Assembly: GCA_014925825.1 (NCBI GenBank)
Contig: JACGCK010000050.1
Span: forward strand, 233,010 to 297,009
From: Pholiota molesta
Lineage: Eukaryota > Basidiomycota > Agaricomycetes > Agaricales > Strophariaceae
Reading direction: 5' to 3'
Length of the DNA: 64,000 nt
A program made the translations under genes and the position numbers. Positions within the stretch are counted from its first letter, which is position 1; each line of letters begins with the position of its first letter. Under the pieces are notes generated by a model. The model saw only the letters and a list, made by a program, of their open reading frames with translations, did not search any database and was not told the origin of the DNA. This document shows, in pieces, positions 12,471-23,138 of this stretch.

Positions 12471-15400
12471 ATTGGCAATAGATTGCCCACACTCCAATCA
12501 CTAAAGCTCAGGTACACGCAGAGCCGCTGGTTGGCATACAGCCGTCGACCCGTCAGTTCAAGTTCTCCCATGCGCAAGTACGCCATGTTCCAAAATTTCT
12601 TGCATAACTCAAGACGCAATACATTGAGAGTATCATACGTACAGAGCCACACAAATCGGCGAGCACTAATCCTCGTGCGCATTGGGCCTCAACGACTCGC
12701 CGTGCGTCACGCGTCACGTCCTAGCACAGTCGTTGGAGATGGTATCGGAACCAATATTGACGTCCAGGGCCGTTCGCGCGCATGCTCGGATGCCGCCGCA
12801 ACACCGCGCGCCTAGGCGTATGCTGTGGGAAGCGCCGACGTGCACCTCCAACGTCTGGCCCTCCGATCAGCGGCGCTCGTGCACCATCGCGCTCGCGCTC
12901 GAGAAATGGGGTGGGAACCATCATAATCGCATTGACCACGAACAAGCAACGGCCAGCGGCTATCTTTCAACCCCCGTGCGCGTGCCACATACTACACAGC
13001 GTAGATGATAGCAATAGCCCACCGTCCATTCAGCTTTCACACCGCCCTCCACAATCAAGGCAAAGACGAGAACACAGTCCGGCTAGGATCTCCCAGGCGA
13101 ATGACGTGCATACGTGGGACAGAGATGGAGAGCGATGAGCGCACCTGGTATAGCTGGACCGCGGGTCGCGTTTTACAGGGTCATTTCGCCAAGCTGAGGG
13201 AATGGTGAGGCCGGCGTCATGATACAGCGGGGGTGCGGCGGAGAATCTGATGACGAAGACGGGTGGTGGCGTTGGTGGTGTAGACGAAGAGCGGTAGATC
13301 ACGTACCTCGACCACAGAAGTACCCGTGTGTCTTCATGCATCATGTGCTATACACGAGCTCGATGTGGGGAAGAAGGGAGAGACGGAGGCAAGTCTGGGC
13401 GCAGGGGAGTACCTGTCGAGGAGGATGCTGGGGCAGGGCGAGGGAAGCCTGGCAAGGTGACCGTGCAAGTAACACGCCGCAGCACCCAAGTCTCGAATCC
13501 AGCGTCCTCGCACACGATGGTGTGGTCGCGCAATAGGCGGCCGCGGACACAGCCGCCGGATGGAGTTGTAACAGCTCGAAGCTTTTGCCAAATAAAGTTC
13601 GGCAGTGAATGCCGCAGAGTCCAACTCTTTGCGCCGTTCTCCTACAAACGCATCCCGTTCGCTTCTCTGCATCTTCCTTGGAACCCGTCTTCTTGTAGGA
13701 GGCTACCGAACTTACACCCCGGAGAGAAACTGCTCCATCCGCGTCAGTAATTGCCGTATGGAGGTGTACCCACTCCTTTGAAAGCTCGCCGAACATCGAT
13801 TCTTGCATCTCAACATCGTCGTTGGCTCTCTGCCTCTACTGAACGTCTGAGCATGAAGCACTCCTAGCAGGTCTTCCTTCTGGCTGGAGGCACCGACTTG
13901 GGTGTGTATGCTGCTAGAAACTGTGACGACCACCCCAGGACCACCCATCTCATCGCGGTACAGCGCGGTGTCCGCACCAACTCGAGTACTCGAGGGCTCT
14001 CAACGCAAATGGGCTGGGGACCTCAGTGGGAAACCGAATTGGCGACCTTACCACCATCTCCAGATCGATCTCTTTTCGCGCTGTTGTCACGCAAGCAGTC
14101 GGAGAGAGGGAAGTTGTGATGGAGAACGTATGGCGCATGAGGGAGGCGGAGCTACAGGAGGAGTCGACTCGATGGACGAGGATACGGGATGGCGGAGACG
14201 CGAGGCTGGAGATGCAAACAGGATGGAACTGGCTTGGGTGTCAGCGAGAGGAAGAGATCGAAGGTGTAGGCGAAGTCACCGCAAACAGAAGGGGAACTTC
14301 CGGCCACATCAACTTGAAAGGTATGTCGGCGCTCTTTTTTACTCTTGCGTTACAACAATTTATCATCTCTTCTCGACGATATAAGTCTCGCGGAGACGAT
14401 TTGCTTACAAGAACCGAAACATTCTCTACCCCGCTGGCTCGCGCATTTCCACGTCAATTCCACGTCAACGCGTCGCGCTCTCGTTCACTCCGCACGCTCT
14501 ACACCTCCTACACAACCCCCATCATAGAAAGCGGCACCGTCATCCCCCGACTTTCCAAATGACCGCCCGGTACCGGTTCGGATGCGCTGTTGATAGGCAC
14601 ATAGGTATTTGAGAGTTGGGATGGACCAACGGCTGCTGTTCCTTCGCCCACTGCGCGATTGTTTTAGATCATCATAGATTGCTATGGTATCTGAGTATTG
14701 CCCCCCGAGCTTGCGCGTATAAGAAAGTCAATGGGCCTTCTCATCAACTCTCGAATCTGGTTGCGATACCCTGCTTTCGTACGGCACGCAAGAATTGAAT
14801 GCACCCCGTTTTGAACGCGTTCACATGTGTACCAAGCTCTAAACGACCCGCAGATCATCCTTTCATCGTGCCATGATACCGTCCGAAAATCATCCCGCGA
14901 CACCTTCCCAAGCGCACGTCAGAAGTTTCGTGTAAAATATGTAGAAATAAGTGCACTTCAAGAACCTTCCATGCCGTCGTCTCATCGCCTCTGAAGGTCT
15001 CGAACAGGCCACACCCCACCTCTTGGCTTATATGTGTAAAGCGCACAGGAGGCGGGCAGCGAACCCGCTGTCCGCTGCCGCCAGCGCTGTTGCGCGATCC
15101 TCAAACAGAAACCCGAGGGCGAGGTGAGGCTCTGCGCAGGCGCATTCGTTGCTTTCAGGAAGAGGATGGCGGACATCTCAGGAGAGTGAAGATGGAATGG
15201 TAAGTAGGGAGAAGGCGAACACGAAGACAAAAATCTGAGCTCGATATCTGGGCATCGCTGACCCGAGATGCATGGAGGCGCTTCCGTGAGATAGGTATAC
15301 GCCCAGATCCGATCCGCAGTGTATAGAGGAAGACGGATAGATCGGTCGCGGGTGTTCATGAGTTACAGTTGTGGGACCCGTATGGTAGAGGCAATATCTC

Positions 15401-16565
15401 GACGATCAACCACTCAACTTAGGTTTCTCTGTCAGGAGTGAGCGAGGGGACAGTGTACGGATGAGCGAGCGAATGGGCGAGCAAACTGACGAGCGACTGG
15501 GGTGTGTGTCAGGGATGGAGCAGCGATCCAACGAACAGGATCCCATTCGACATCCCGCGCGGCCATGTCAGTTCCATCCGACCACTGCCTCCTCCAACAA
15601 CAGCGAAGCCGGACCATTCGAGACGACATACACCAACCTGCGGGGAGGCTGGGGTGCTGATCTCAATAGACGAGTAGATGCTGCGTTAACACGGATGGAC
15701 GGGAGGAGAAGACAGCATGATCAGGAACTTGGACGACCGAAGTAGTTTCGCGCCTCTGACAGCCTCTGCCAGCCTCTGAAACTTGACGGAAAAACAGGAG
15801 CGCACGCAGGTACGGTGGCGTGCATGTGGCCCGCACCGTGTACCCTGTTGCGCAGAATACGCCAATGAGAACAGAGGCTGGGCAGGCGTCGCTGCTGCTA
15901 CGCGACCCCATGAGCCGGCATCCACGCACCGCGGGGTGGATCTCTCGGTCCCGGATACGCTGGGGTCCAGGCGCACCGACCGTGTGCGGTACGCACGCAT
16001 GCACGCGCGCACGCCGTGGCCATCCATCTGCTCCATAGAGAGTATAGGTGTACACGCGCAGGGCGCAGGAACTGGCCTGCGGACGACGCGTCCGTGCGCT
16101 TCACGTGTACATAGATCTCGGAGCGGCAGGATGGCGTGTGGGTGGCGCTGGTGCGGATGCCGTGGACGTGGAGGGGCATGATGATATGATGGTGATGGGA
16201 GGAGGGCAGGAGGCGTAGATGAGGCTAGGAGAACACACACCTCAATTGCACGGCCCGTGTATGGGCTCTCCTCGACGACTGCCCTGATGAAAGATGGCGA
16301 AGGCCAGCTTGAGCACTGGGTGCGATCTAGGAGTACGACTGCTGCAGACATTGCAGATTTTCGAGTATGTGTATGTGTCCTGAGATCATCAGCGATAGCG
16401 CAGTGATCAGGGAAGAGATATAGTCATACCATGCACGAAACGCGGGATGTATGTGGGGGAGAACTGGGCCGTCGATTCTTGCGGGAGCCACCAGTGACCA
16501 CCGTGGCCGACGGACATGGCGCTCTGGGATATGTCGTAGAAGATGCTGGATGTGATAGGTGGTAT
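12470..16565. other. Gene-poor subtelomeric sequence, no gene recognised
   Basis: Contains another weak R1 end motif (13578-13608, TTTTGCCAAA and TTCGGCAGTGAATGC). No frame carries a recognisable domain. Long minus-strand frames around 15.7-16.3 kb follow GC-rich composition only. Confidence 0.4.
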
Positions 16566-16569
16566 GTAT

Positions 16570-16729
16570 CACTGCTGGAGGTGATCATTGTTCCATGTGA
16601 AAACAGCCCGGAAAAAGTGTATTTTTAACCTGTTGCATAGGCTGTTCCCAGAAAAAACTTCGGGAACAGCCTTGAAACCTGTTCACAATAGGCTGTTTCC
16701 AAAAGAAACAGCCATTGCCTCCAGCAGTG
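16570..16729. mobile_element. Fold-back element (about 160 bp) with terminal and two internal hairpins
   Basis: The ends are inverted repeats: CACTGCTGGAGG at 16570-16581 and its complement CCTCCAGCAGTG at 16718-16729. Inside are two hairpins: GGCTGTTCCC / GGGAACAGCC (about 16648-16680) and GGCTGTTTC / GAAACAGCC (about 16690-16713), each preceded by CCTGTT. Possible TAT direct repeats flank it. Structure fits a small fold-back or MITE-type element; no coding capacity. Confidence 0.6.
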
Positions 16730-16799
16730 TATGAGGTTGAAATGAGGCGGTCAGCAGGCTGCATGTTGTCGACCGTCGTTGTTTGTGTATTGCCGCCGG

Positions 16800-17700
16800 A
16801 AAATAATACAACGGCCATCATTGTTTGGCAAGGGCTTTCAGTCACATCAAGCGTTCGTTGTGCCCTCTTCCCAATGCCCGCCACCACCACCGCCACACAT
16901 CCTGGCGCTTTCGTTCCAGCTATGCGCTATGCGTAGATCGTCCCTGGGCCTGCGTACCTCAGCGTCTTCTACGTCCTCTTATAGGTCTGCGGTCTGTATT
17001 CCTATGTCGTCTTTCACTCACCAGTGCCAGGTCCAGGCTTTATTAGCTTCGACGATGTCTCCCTGTCCCATCGCAGGTGCTTGCTGTGGTTCATTGGGTG
17101 TAGGTTGTTAGTGGTCGAGATGTCATGCATATATCCAATATACGGTGTGTGGTCTTTATCTCTGTATATTTTTCCTCTTTCGCCTCTCCAAGAGCTCCAT
17201 CTCCGCATCTACTGTATGCGGTACGCTTGTGACCTGTATCGCATTCTGCTCAGTGCTGCGTGACACTTCAATCGCCTGTGCTGGAATGGAGTTGTGCCAT
17301 GCCGTCTGCCTTTCCCGCTCTGCATCGATAATGGCGGCACGTCGCTTGCCACCCGCCCCGCCGTCATCCGAGTCTGCACCATTGTCACCAGTGCTTGCGG
17401 CGCTTCCGCCAAGGGCTGGGCGTGCGCGTGTGCGGTTACTAAACTGCTGGATCGTCTGAACTGTGGGTCTGTGGGGCGGCGATGTGGACGCGCTCGACGG
17501 CGACGGTGCCCTACTTTCTGCTGTATCGCGCATGTACGGTGTGTCCAGGGTGTTGTCTTGTTTCTTTTATCTGCATGTCATCACATATTGTTATCAGTGC
17601 GATTGTGATCGCCATCTCCCGTCCCCATTTATGGGACGGGACCTATGTCGAAGATGCGCGGATGCGCGTAGTATCATGGACGTATACCTAGGCTGATGAT
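16800..17700 (-). repeat. Best-preserved copy of repeat family R1
   Basis: Minus-strand copy aligning with 4330-5185 over its whole length, including the ATATTGGATATATGCAT block (17130s), the ACTGGTGAGTGAAAG block (17020s) and the GAAAGCCCTTGCCAAACA end (16823-16840). It contains the open frame described at 17156-17533. R1 is probably a decayed multi-copy gene or a transposon-derived gene; no transposase motif is seen. Confidence 0.55.
17156..17533 (-). CDS. Hypothetical protein fragment within R1
   Basis: An open frame of 125 codons on the minus strand that looks coding: Ser/Pro-rich start, acidic GADSDDGGAGGKRR segment, then a charged helical part (DAERERQ, VDAEMELLERRKRK). The same peptide pattern survives in pieces in the R1 copy at 4.5-4.75 kb, which supports former protein coding. 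Start, splice sites and end are uncertain; the frame may be an exon of a longer gene. Not recognised as a known family. Confidence 0.3.
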   Translation of the reverse strand: MRDTAESRAPSPSSASTSPPHRPTVQTIQQFSNRTRARPALGGSAASTGDNGADSDDGGAGGKRRAAIIDAERERQTAWHNSIPAQAIEVSRSTEQNAIQVTSVPHTVDAEMELLERRKRKNIQR

Positions 17701-19040
17701 GTACGCGTGGTGCTGGTGCCATCAATCGCCGTGCGCCCCTCCCAAAGCAAAGTTTGGACCGCGCTGTAGACCAGGCATGGCGTGTCGATGCTTTAGGATC
17801 CTACTTAGGACGCGCATGCTGCATCAGGATGCGGATGTGGATTTCGTATTCGCTGCGGTGGATGTCGCATAGCTTCGGTGTTGCTCGACTCAGAAGCCAC
17901 ACAAAAGCCGCAGATCTTGTCCCATCTCATCGCCGTTTCGTCTACTTTTCCATTGCTTTCCCTGGCGCTCTCTCTCGGGCAAGTAGACTGGGCTCGGTGT
18001 TATAGCCGCTGCGATTCGTCGCGCCTTGCCCTGACGCTGACAGTGTAAGTCGAAACGATGTGTGTGTTGCTCGTTCGACGACGTGGTTGTGCTTGACACA
18101 TTCTTATCACGGGTTTTTCGGGACGGGCGTGGAGAGCAAGATGTTGGACAGGTGCGCGGCCGGACGCCATTTTCTGGGAATATGAATATACGCGATGGGA
18201 CGTGGTATCCATCGCGGGGGCCGGTGAGCACGCCTGAGTGTCGTCCTTAGATTCCTCGCGCATTCTCCATGTTATATGCCGAGATGCGGACCAGGCAACA
18301 ATCTATCTACTCATTCAGATTCTGCGTTGCTGATGACGTATTTCTGCTCCTGCCCGAATCCTCTTTCAAATTAAAATTCTGTCTGCGGCGCCTCGCCATT
18401 CACCAGGCCCTCCGCCCACCGCCGCCGCCGCCCGCCGGCGTGCATGGTGTGCGATTGCGCAAGAGCTTAGAGCAGACTGTGCAGTCAGATAGCAGGGCGG
18501 CTGCCCGTTTGTTCTCCTGTGCGCTTGGACTGGAATGGGTCATCCACGCATCTTACGATGGCGGCGCGGGCGTCGAGACTGGTGTGGGTGGGTGGCGCGT
18601 GCGTATTTCGGGTTGGTACACATTTAAATGGAACCCTTGATGAACGCATCTGTCATTAGTCGTGATTACCTAGGTATGGTATGTGCGTCGTCGCCGTCTG
18701 TACCACTCGTTCCGGAGGTGTCACCAGGGAGGAGTAACAGCTCGACATCAGGAACGCCCTCGATCAGGACGTGGAGAGACGTACGGAGGTTTTTCGCTCT
18801 GTGCAATGTCGCTCGCATCATGCGCGATGCGGCGAGGCACGGCGTCACCCCAAGGTTAGTGAATGATGTTGCTGGTCTTGTCTGTGTAATGTCCAGGACT
18901 GAGGAATCTCCTCCCTAGTCCTCTAACAAGGTTGCTGCTTTTCGACGCAACTGAGTTACCTGTGATTTTGAGGATCATGGGGGTTGCCGACGATCTCGGC
19001 TTGATTGACTTGTATTTTTTTGTAACATGAATGCTCAATG
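17700..19040. other. No gene recognised
   Basis: Short open frames only (for example 18628-18918, plus). No domain, no homologue elsewhere in the window. Confidence 0.4.
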
Positions 19041-19043
19041 GAG

Positions 19044-19190
19044 TGATCAACCGCAAATTTACCTAGGTTACACTGATCAAACAAGAGATTGTCAGTATCG
19101 AAAGAATGGTTATGGATTGATCAACCGCAAATTTACTTAGGTTACACTTATCGAACAAGAGATTGTCCGTATCGAAAAAACGTTTATAGT
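19044..19190. repeat. Tandem duplication, two 74-bp units
   Basis: TGATCAACCGCAAATTTAC, GGTTACACT and CAAGAGATTGTC recur at an offset of 74 bases (starts 19044 and 19118) with about six substitutions. It lies next to the zinc-finger remnant upstream of F-box copy 2. Confidence 0.8.
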
Positions 19191-19366
19191 GGCGAGATGC
19201 GTCTAAAGTAGACAGCACTGTATTCTAAGTAGACGCGAAAACTGACCTGTCAGATTGGTGAAATACCGATCTGCGACATCTTCGCCAACCCGCGTGCGCG
19301 GCTCTCCAGATGCTGAATGAACCCCGAAACCACCCTGAACTACACGCTGCATCCTGCGTCGTCGGT
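19190..19366 (-). pseudogene. 3'-end remnant of the zinc-finger gene
   Basis: On the minus strand this corresponds to the last part of exon 3 of the gene at 21430: the segment for GF-QHLESR..AK and the end QIGYFTDLTGQFS is recognisable (GACCTGTCAGAT and ATCTTCGCCAACCC on the plus strand). Only the C-terminal fragment is present, divergent from F-box copy 2. The same arrangement occurs, mirrored, at F-box copy 5. Confidence 0.7.
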
Positions 19367-19464
19367 GCTAAAACTGGCTCAACAGCTTCCAGAGCGTGGC
19401 AAACTTGTCCAATTTCGGCTTTACGCAGTCCTCATGGCCTCCCTCATCACCTCACTCGCGAACG

Positions 19465-20961
19465 ATGCCCATCTCAACACCGAGTGTACTCCCTGTCGAG
19501 CTAATCGAGAAAATAATCGATGAGACCTTCTATGCCCAAGTCTCTTCTGACACCCGATCCGAAAGGATGATGGTCGCCCACAAAACTCTGTCTTCCATGG
19601 CCCACGTATCACACATCTTTCGCCAACGCATAAATGCCCACCGCTTTTCGACAGTGTTCTTCCAACGAAGCGATCTTACACCGCCACCGCTTCCTTATAT
19701 CCACGCATTCCTCGATCTGCTTCAATCAGATGTGTGGGTAGTGCCCAGCATGGGAGTTGCGCGCCAGATCCGGAAGTTGGTGTTGATTCTGGGTAAGAAC
19801 AGCAACACGCCGCCGCCGAACGACATGGATCCACATTGTGCGATCGATGACGGGCCATTGATCACGATAATGAATACGGTATTTCGAGGAGGTGAAGGCT
19901 ACCCCGACTCGATGAGCGACTATACGCTAGCATTGTGGGGATTTGCGGACTGGCAAAGCGAAGTGATCAACCCCGAATTCATCTCCAAAATCGAGAGCCT
20001 GTTAGATTCCCGCGTTACGACGTTGGAATTGAAATGGTTCGATCTTGTTCCTCCGACACTGCTGAAAGGACGATACGTTAAACGCATCTCCATCTCGTAT
20101 ACATCATTTCAGTGGAGCAGGAATTCTCAACCCGTTGCAGAGTATACGGCGCTGGGATTATGGAACCACCTCGAGAGCTTGCATATACATAGCGCATCAA
20201 ACTTTTTCCATCTCATCGCCCCAGGCGATATCCCTATGTTAAAAACACTGATGGTCGCCCTGATGGACAGTTCAACGGCCAACTTCATTTCCTATCATTG
20301 GCGACATTGGACCGTGCTGGAGGACCTCACGCTCAATTTCGACAGCGGTACGTTGGCGCTTCTTTAAATCCAAACTGGAATTTCGTTGCTCAGTCACGAT
20401 CACCGCGCAGAGCACATCTTTCCGCGCTTCCGTGTGGATTACAGCCATTTGTCGCGTTTGACAAGGCTTACCATCAATCTTCGGCTCGTGGAATACAACA
20501 GCAACAGCATCGTGTCGTCGATCGAATCCTCCACGCATCAAATCCTCAATCTCCTCGAACCGCACCTCCCACCCCTCTCCCGCCTCGAAATATTTATCGA
20601 CCGCTCTTCCTATGCCTTATTTCGTAAATCCGACTCAAACATCAGGCTCGTCAATGATATCCCTACCGAGATCGACTGTGCGTCCATCGACGCTGTCCTC
20701 GCGCAATACCCTCCATCCGCGATTTCCACGATCGCCATTCGATATGGGATCAAGCTGTCGCGGGGTGTTGAGGCCGCGCCGGCGCTGGAGGCTTTCAGGC
20801 AGGACGGGTTGCATGTGTTGCGCGAGGCGTTCACGCGTCTGAACGCAGGGCCGCGGCGGCGGGTGTATGACAGCGAGGTGTCGACGACGATGTCATCGCG
20901 GGTCAACATGCTGTTTTACTCGGGGATGTTTTCCGTCGCGTATAGCTCGGCGACACCTTGA
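19465..20961 (+). CDS. F-box-like protein, subtelomeric paralogue copy 2
   Basis: Exons 19465-20347 and 20411-20961, 477 aa, intron 20348-20410 (GTACGT..CGCAG, 63 bp). F-box-type N-terminus (LPVELIEKIIDETF; MAHVSHIFRQRINAHRF) followed by the Leu-rich half (HLESLHIH, PHLPPLSRLEIFI). The frame is open upstream to 19396, but the paralogue alignment puts the start at 19465. Its closest relative by flanks is copy 5: the two share 5' flank (zinc-finger end) and 3' flank (21060-21180 vs 37560-37640, inverted). No disabling change seen. Confidence 0.75.
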
Positions 20962-21429
20962 AAGAGAGTGATATATGGCGGGCGACTGTGGCGCATATCA
21001 GCGAGGAAATGTGATGCCCGTACTGCACACGAGGGGGAAGGAAATTTGTATTGCATTTGCTGAATGGTGTCACTCGTTAATTAGAAATAGAACTCAAAGC
21101 AAAGGTTTGACTGTGCACAAAGGTGCAAGGTTCAGGTTTCATTTCAGAAATAGCGCTCATGAGAGAGGAAAAGTCAACTGCACAAGCCCCTTCACTTCCG
21201 GCAGCAGGAGGGTGAACACTATACCAAAGAAAAATAAGAAATAAAACAGAATAGAACAGCATCAGTATGCGGTCCACTTTGATTTCAGCGCCGCGTGACC
21301 CGCATTTTCTGCAACAGATTTTTTTAGAATCTCAAAGTTGGTCAAAGTAAGAAAATTAGATCGCGCTAATGAGAATATATTGCATTTTATGTAGAGAATG
21401 AATGCCATCATTTCTAAAGTAGACATACG
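20962..21429. other. Intergenic 3' flank of F-box copy 2 and of the zinc-finger gene
   Basis: Convergent gene ends. Includes a block (about 21070-21185) repeated downstream of F-box copies 5 and 6 (GAGAGAGGA..AAGTC(A/G)ACTG), so it belongs to the duplicated module. No gene seen. Confidence 0.5.
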
Positions 21430-22502
21430 TTATATTCTCAGCAAACGCGAAAACTGTCCTGTCAAATCCGTGAAATAACCCTCGATCTGCGTCATCTTCG
21501 CCAACCCACAAGACCGGCTCTCCAAATGCTGAATGAACCCTGAAACCACCTTGAACTGCACGTTGCATTTCGGGCATTTAAAAGCGTCCTCGTCGTGCGC
21601 CGCAGAGTTCAAGTGGAGGTCGAGCGCGCGGAGCGTAGCGAACGTCTGCACGCACTCGGGGACGGCGCATTCATATGCGCTTCCGTTGAAAGACGCCTCC
21701 GTCGCGATGTAGGTGGTGGCGGCTTCGGCGGTGGTGGACGTCGGTGGGCCCGTGATGCGGTTGAGCGTGATGTTCGGGACGATGTCCATGGCGTGGATGG
21801 CGGCGGCGACGTGGTGGCGGGTGACCTTGTGCGTGCCGGACTCGATGTGGTGTGCGACGGAGGACGCGCACTTGAACTTGGCGTCGCAGAACGGGCACGC
21901 GTGATCGCGCGCGAGATGGACAACGGAGTTTTTGTGCTGGAAGAAAGTATTTTAGATGGTGGGGATGAGCTCGTGGACGTTTCTGGAGGAAAGGTAGGTG
22001 TGGATATTACCGAAAGAAGGCCGTTTCTGGTCCCGAGATCGCGAGAACAAATGAAGCACCAGGCGTGTTTCTTCTTGTTCCGGAGGTGGGCGTCCAGGGC
22101 GTTCGCGCTTTTCAGCCAGAGGTCGCAGTCTTGGCAGTAGGCTGTGTACTCTGAGTTGTCCAATGCGAGTGACATCTCTGAGAAATTGTGCGCGATCTGA
22201 TCGATAGCAGCGCTGTCATCGCGTCCATCGACGATTGCAGCTGGGTTTGTCGGCGAGGAATCATGGGGGAAAGAGAGTGCATGCTGCAAGAGAAGCAATT
22301 AAATGACGGTCATCTGGCGCGAGCGGAGAGAGGGGTATCGACGAACCGAGCTTAATTCTTTTGATGATGGAAAGTGAACCTTGCACGGTACGCAGATGAA
22401 GGCGACCGTTGCGTGTTTGTGGTTCCTACAGTGCGACTTTCGGTTCTCGACCAAGGGAAATGCCTTGTCGCAGGAAAGACAGGTCTCGGGCGTCAAAAGC
22501 AT
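21430..22502 (-). CDS. C2H2-type zinc-finger protein
   Basis: Three exons on the minus strand: 22502-22347, 22283-22011, 21936-21430; 311 aa with intact splice sites (GTTCGT..TTGCAG and GTAATA..TTCCAG). Cysteine/histidine pairs repeat along the protein: CLSCDKAF..HCRNHKH (residues 8-30), FICVPCKVHF, YCQDCDLWL..HLRNKKKH, WCFICSRDL, ACPFCDAKF..HHIESGTH, YECAVPECVQTF..HLNSAAH, FKCPKCNVQF..HLESRSC. These fit tandem C2H2 fingers, usual in nucleic-acid-binding proteins, so a nuclear role is likely but the target is unknown. This is the only complete copy; 3'-end remnants lie at 2920-3400, 19190-19366 and 39410-39469 plus 42901-43020. Confidence 0.8.
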
Positions 22503-22909
22503 GCTGGCGGTTAAGCTTCTTGTGCGAGGCTGAGACTATAGTGCGGTTGGGATAAGAACGAAGGAAGTTACTCTTCGTCTGCACGGCTTAAGAACGTTCT
22601 GCGTTTGTTCCCACATACGGTTCGAAGAACAACTTCCTTTGATCGTTAGGTACTTATTCTTAGCTTTAGATTTCATTCGCATTCACTTTTTTTATGAGAT
22701 GTGCTCTCGACTCTGGCTATATGATCAGGCCAAATACCATCTTGTTCTCTGAATAAGTAAGGTGAAAGCTAACCACTCGGTGGTGATATCCAGTGACCGT
22801 TTAATCCAAATAATAACTGCCAACACCACTATTATTAAGTATTCTTATCTCGTATCCGCAACGCGCGACGATAGTTTAATTGACAAAGGAAGACGTTTTT
22901 CCGCACCTA
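22503..22909. other. Intergenic: promoter side of the zinc-finger gene and left flank of the transposon
   Basis: AT-richer sequence with no open gene. The transposon's candidate target-site duplication begins at 22910. Confidence 0.4.
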
Positions 22910-22919
22910 CCGCCTGCAG

Positions 22920-22945
22920 AGTGCGTAGTCGATTGTTAAGGAAGA
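22920..22945 (+). repeat. Left inverted end of the 6.2-kb transposon
   Basis: AGTGCGTAGTCGATTGTTA followed by AGGAAGA. Its 12-base core AGTCGATTGTTA has an exact complement at 29129-29140. Confidence 0.65.
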
Positions 22946-23138
22946 AGCGCGAACAACGATGGATCGGAAGGCGGTGATGGCGTGTTCCGTATGGCATCTT
23001 TGACATATTGGTCCGTGGGCTGGCGTGAAGAGCAGGACCAAGGCTGGGACCCATAACACCCCCGAATACATCATATTAGTATGTAGATATGTCCAAGATA
23101 TGTCGTACATAGATATCAAAGTAAGTAGTATCAGACTT

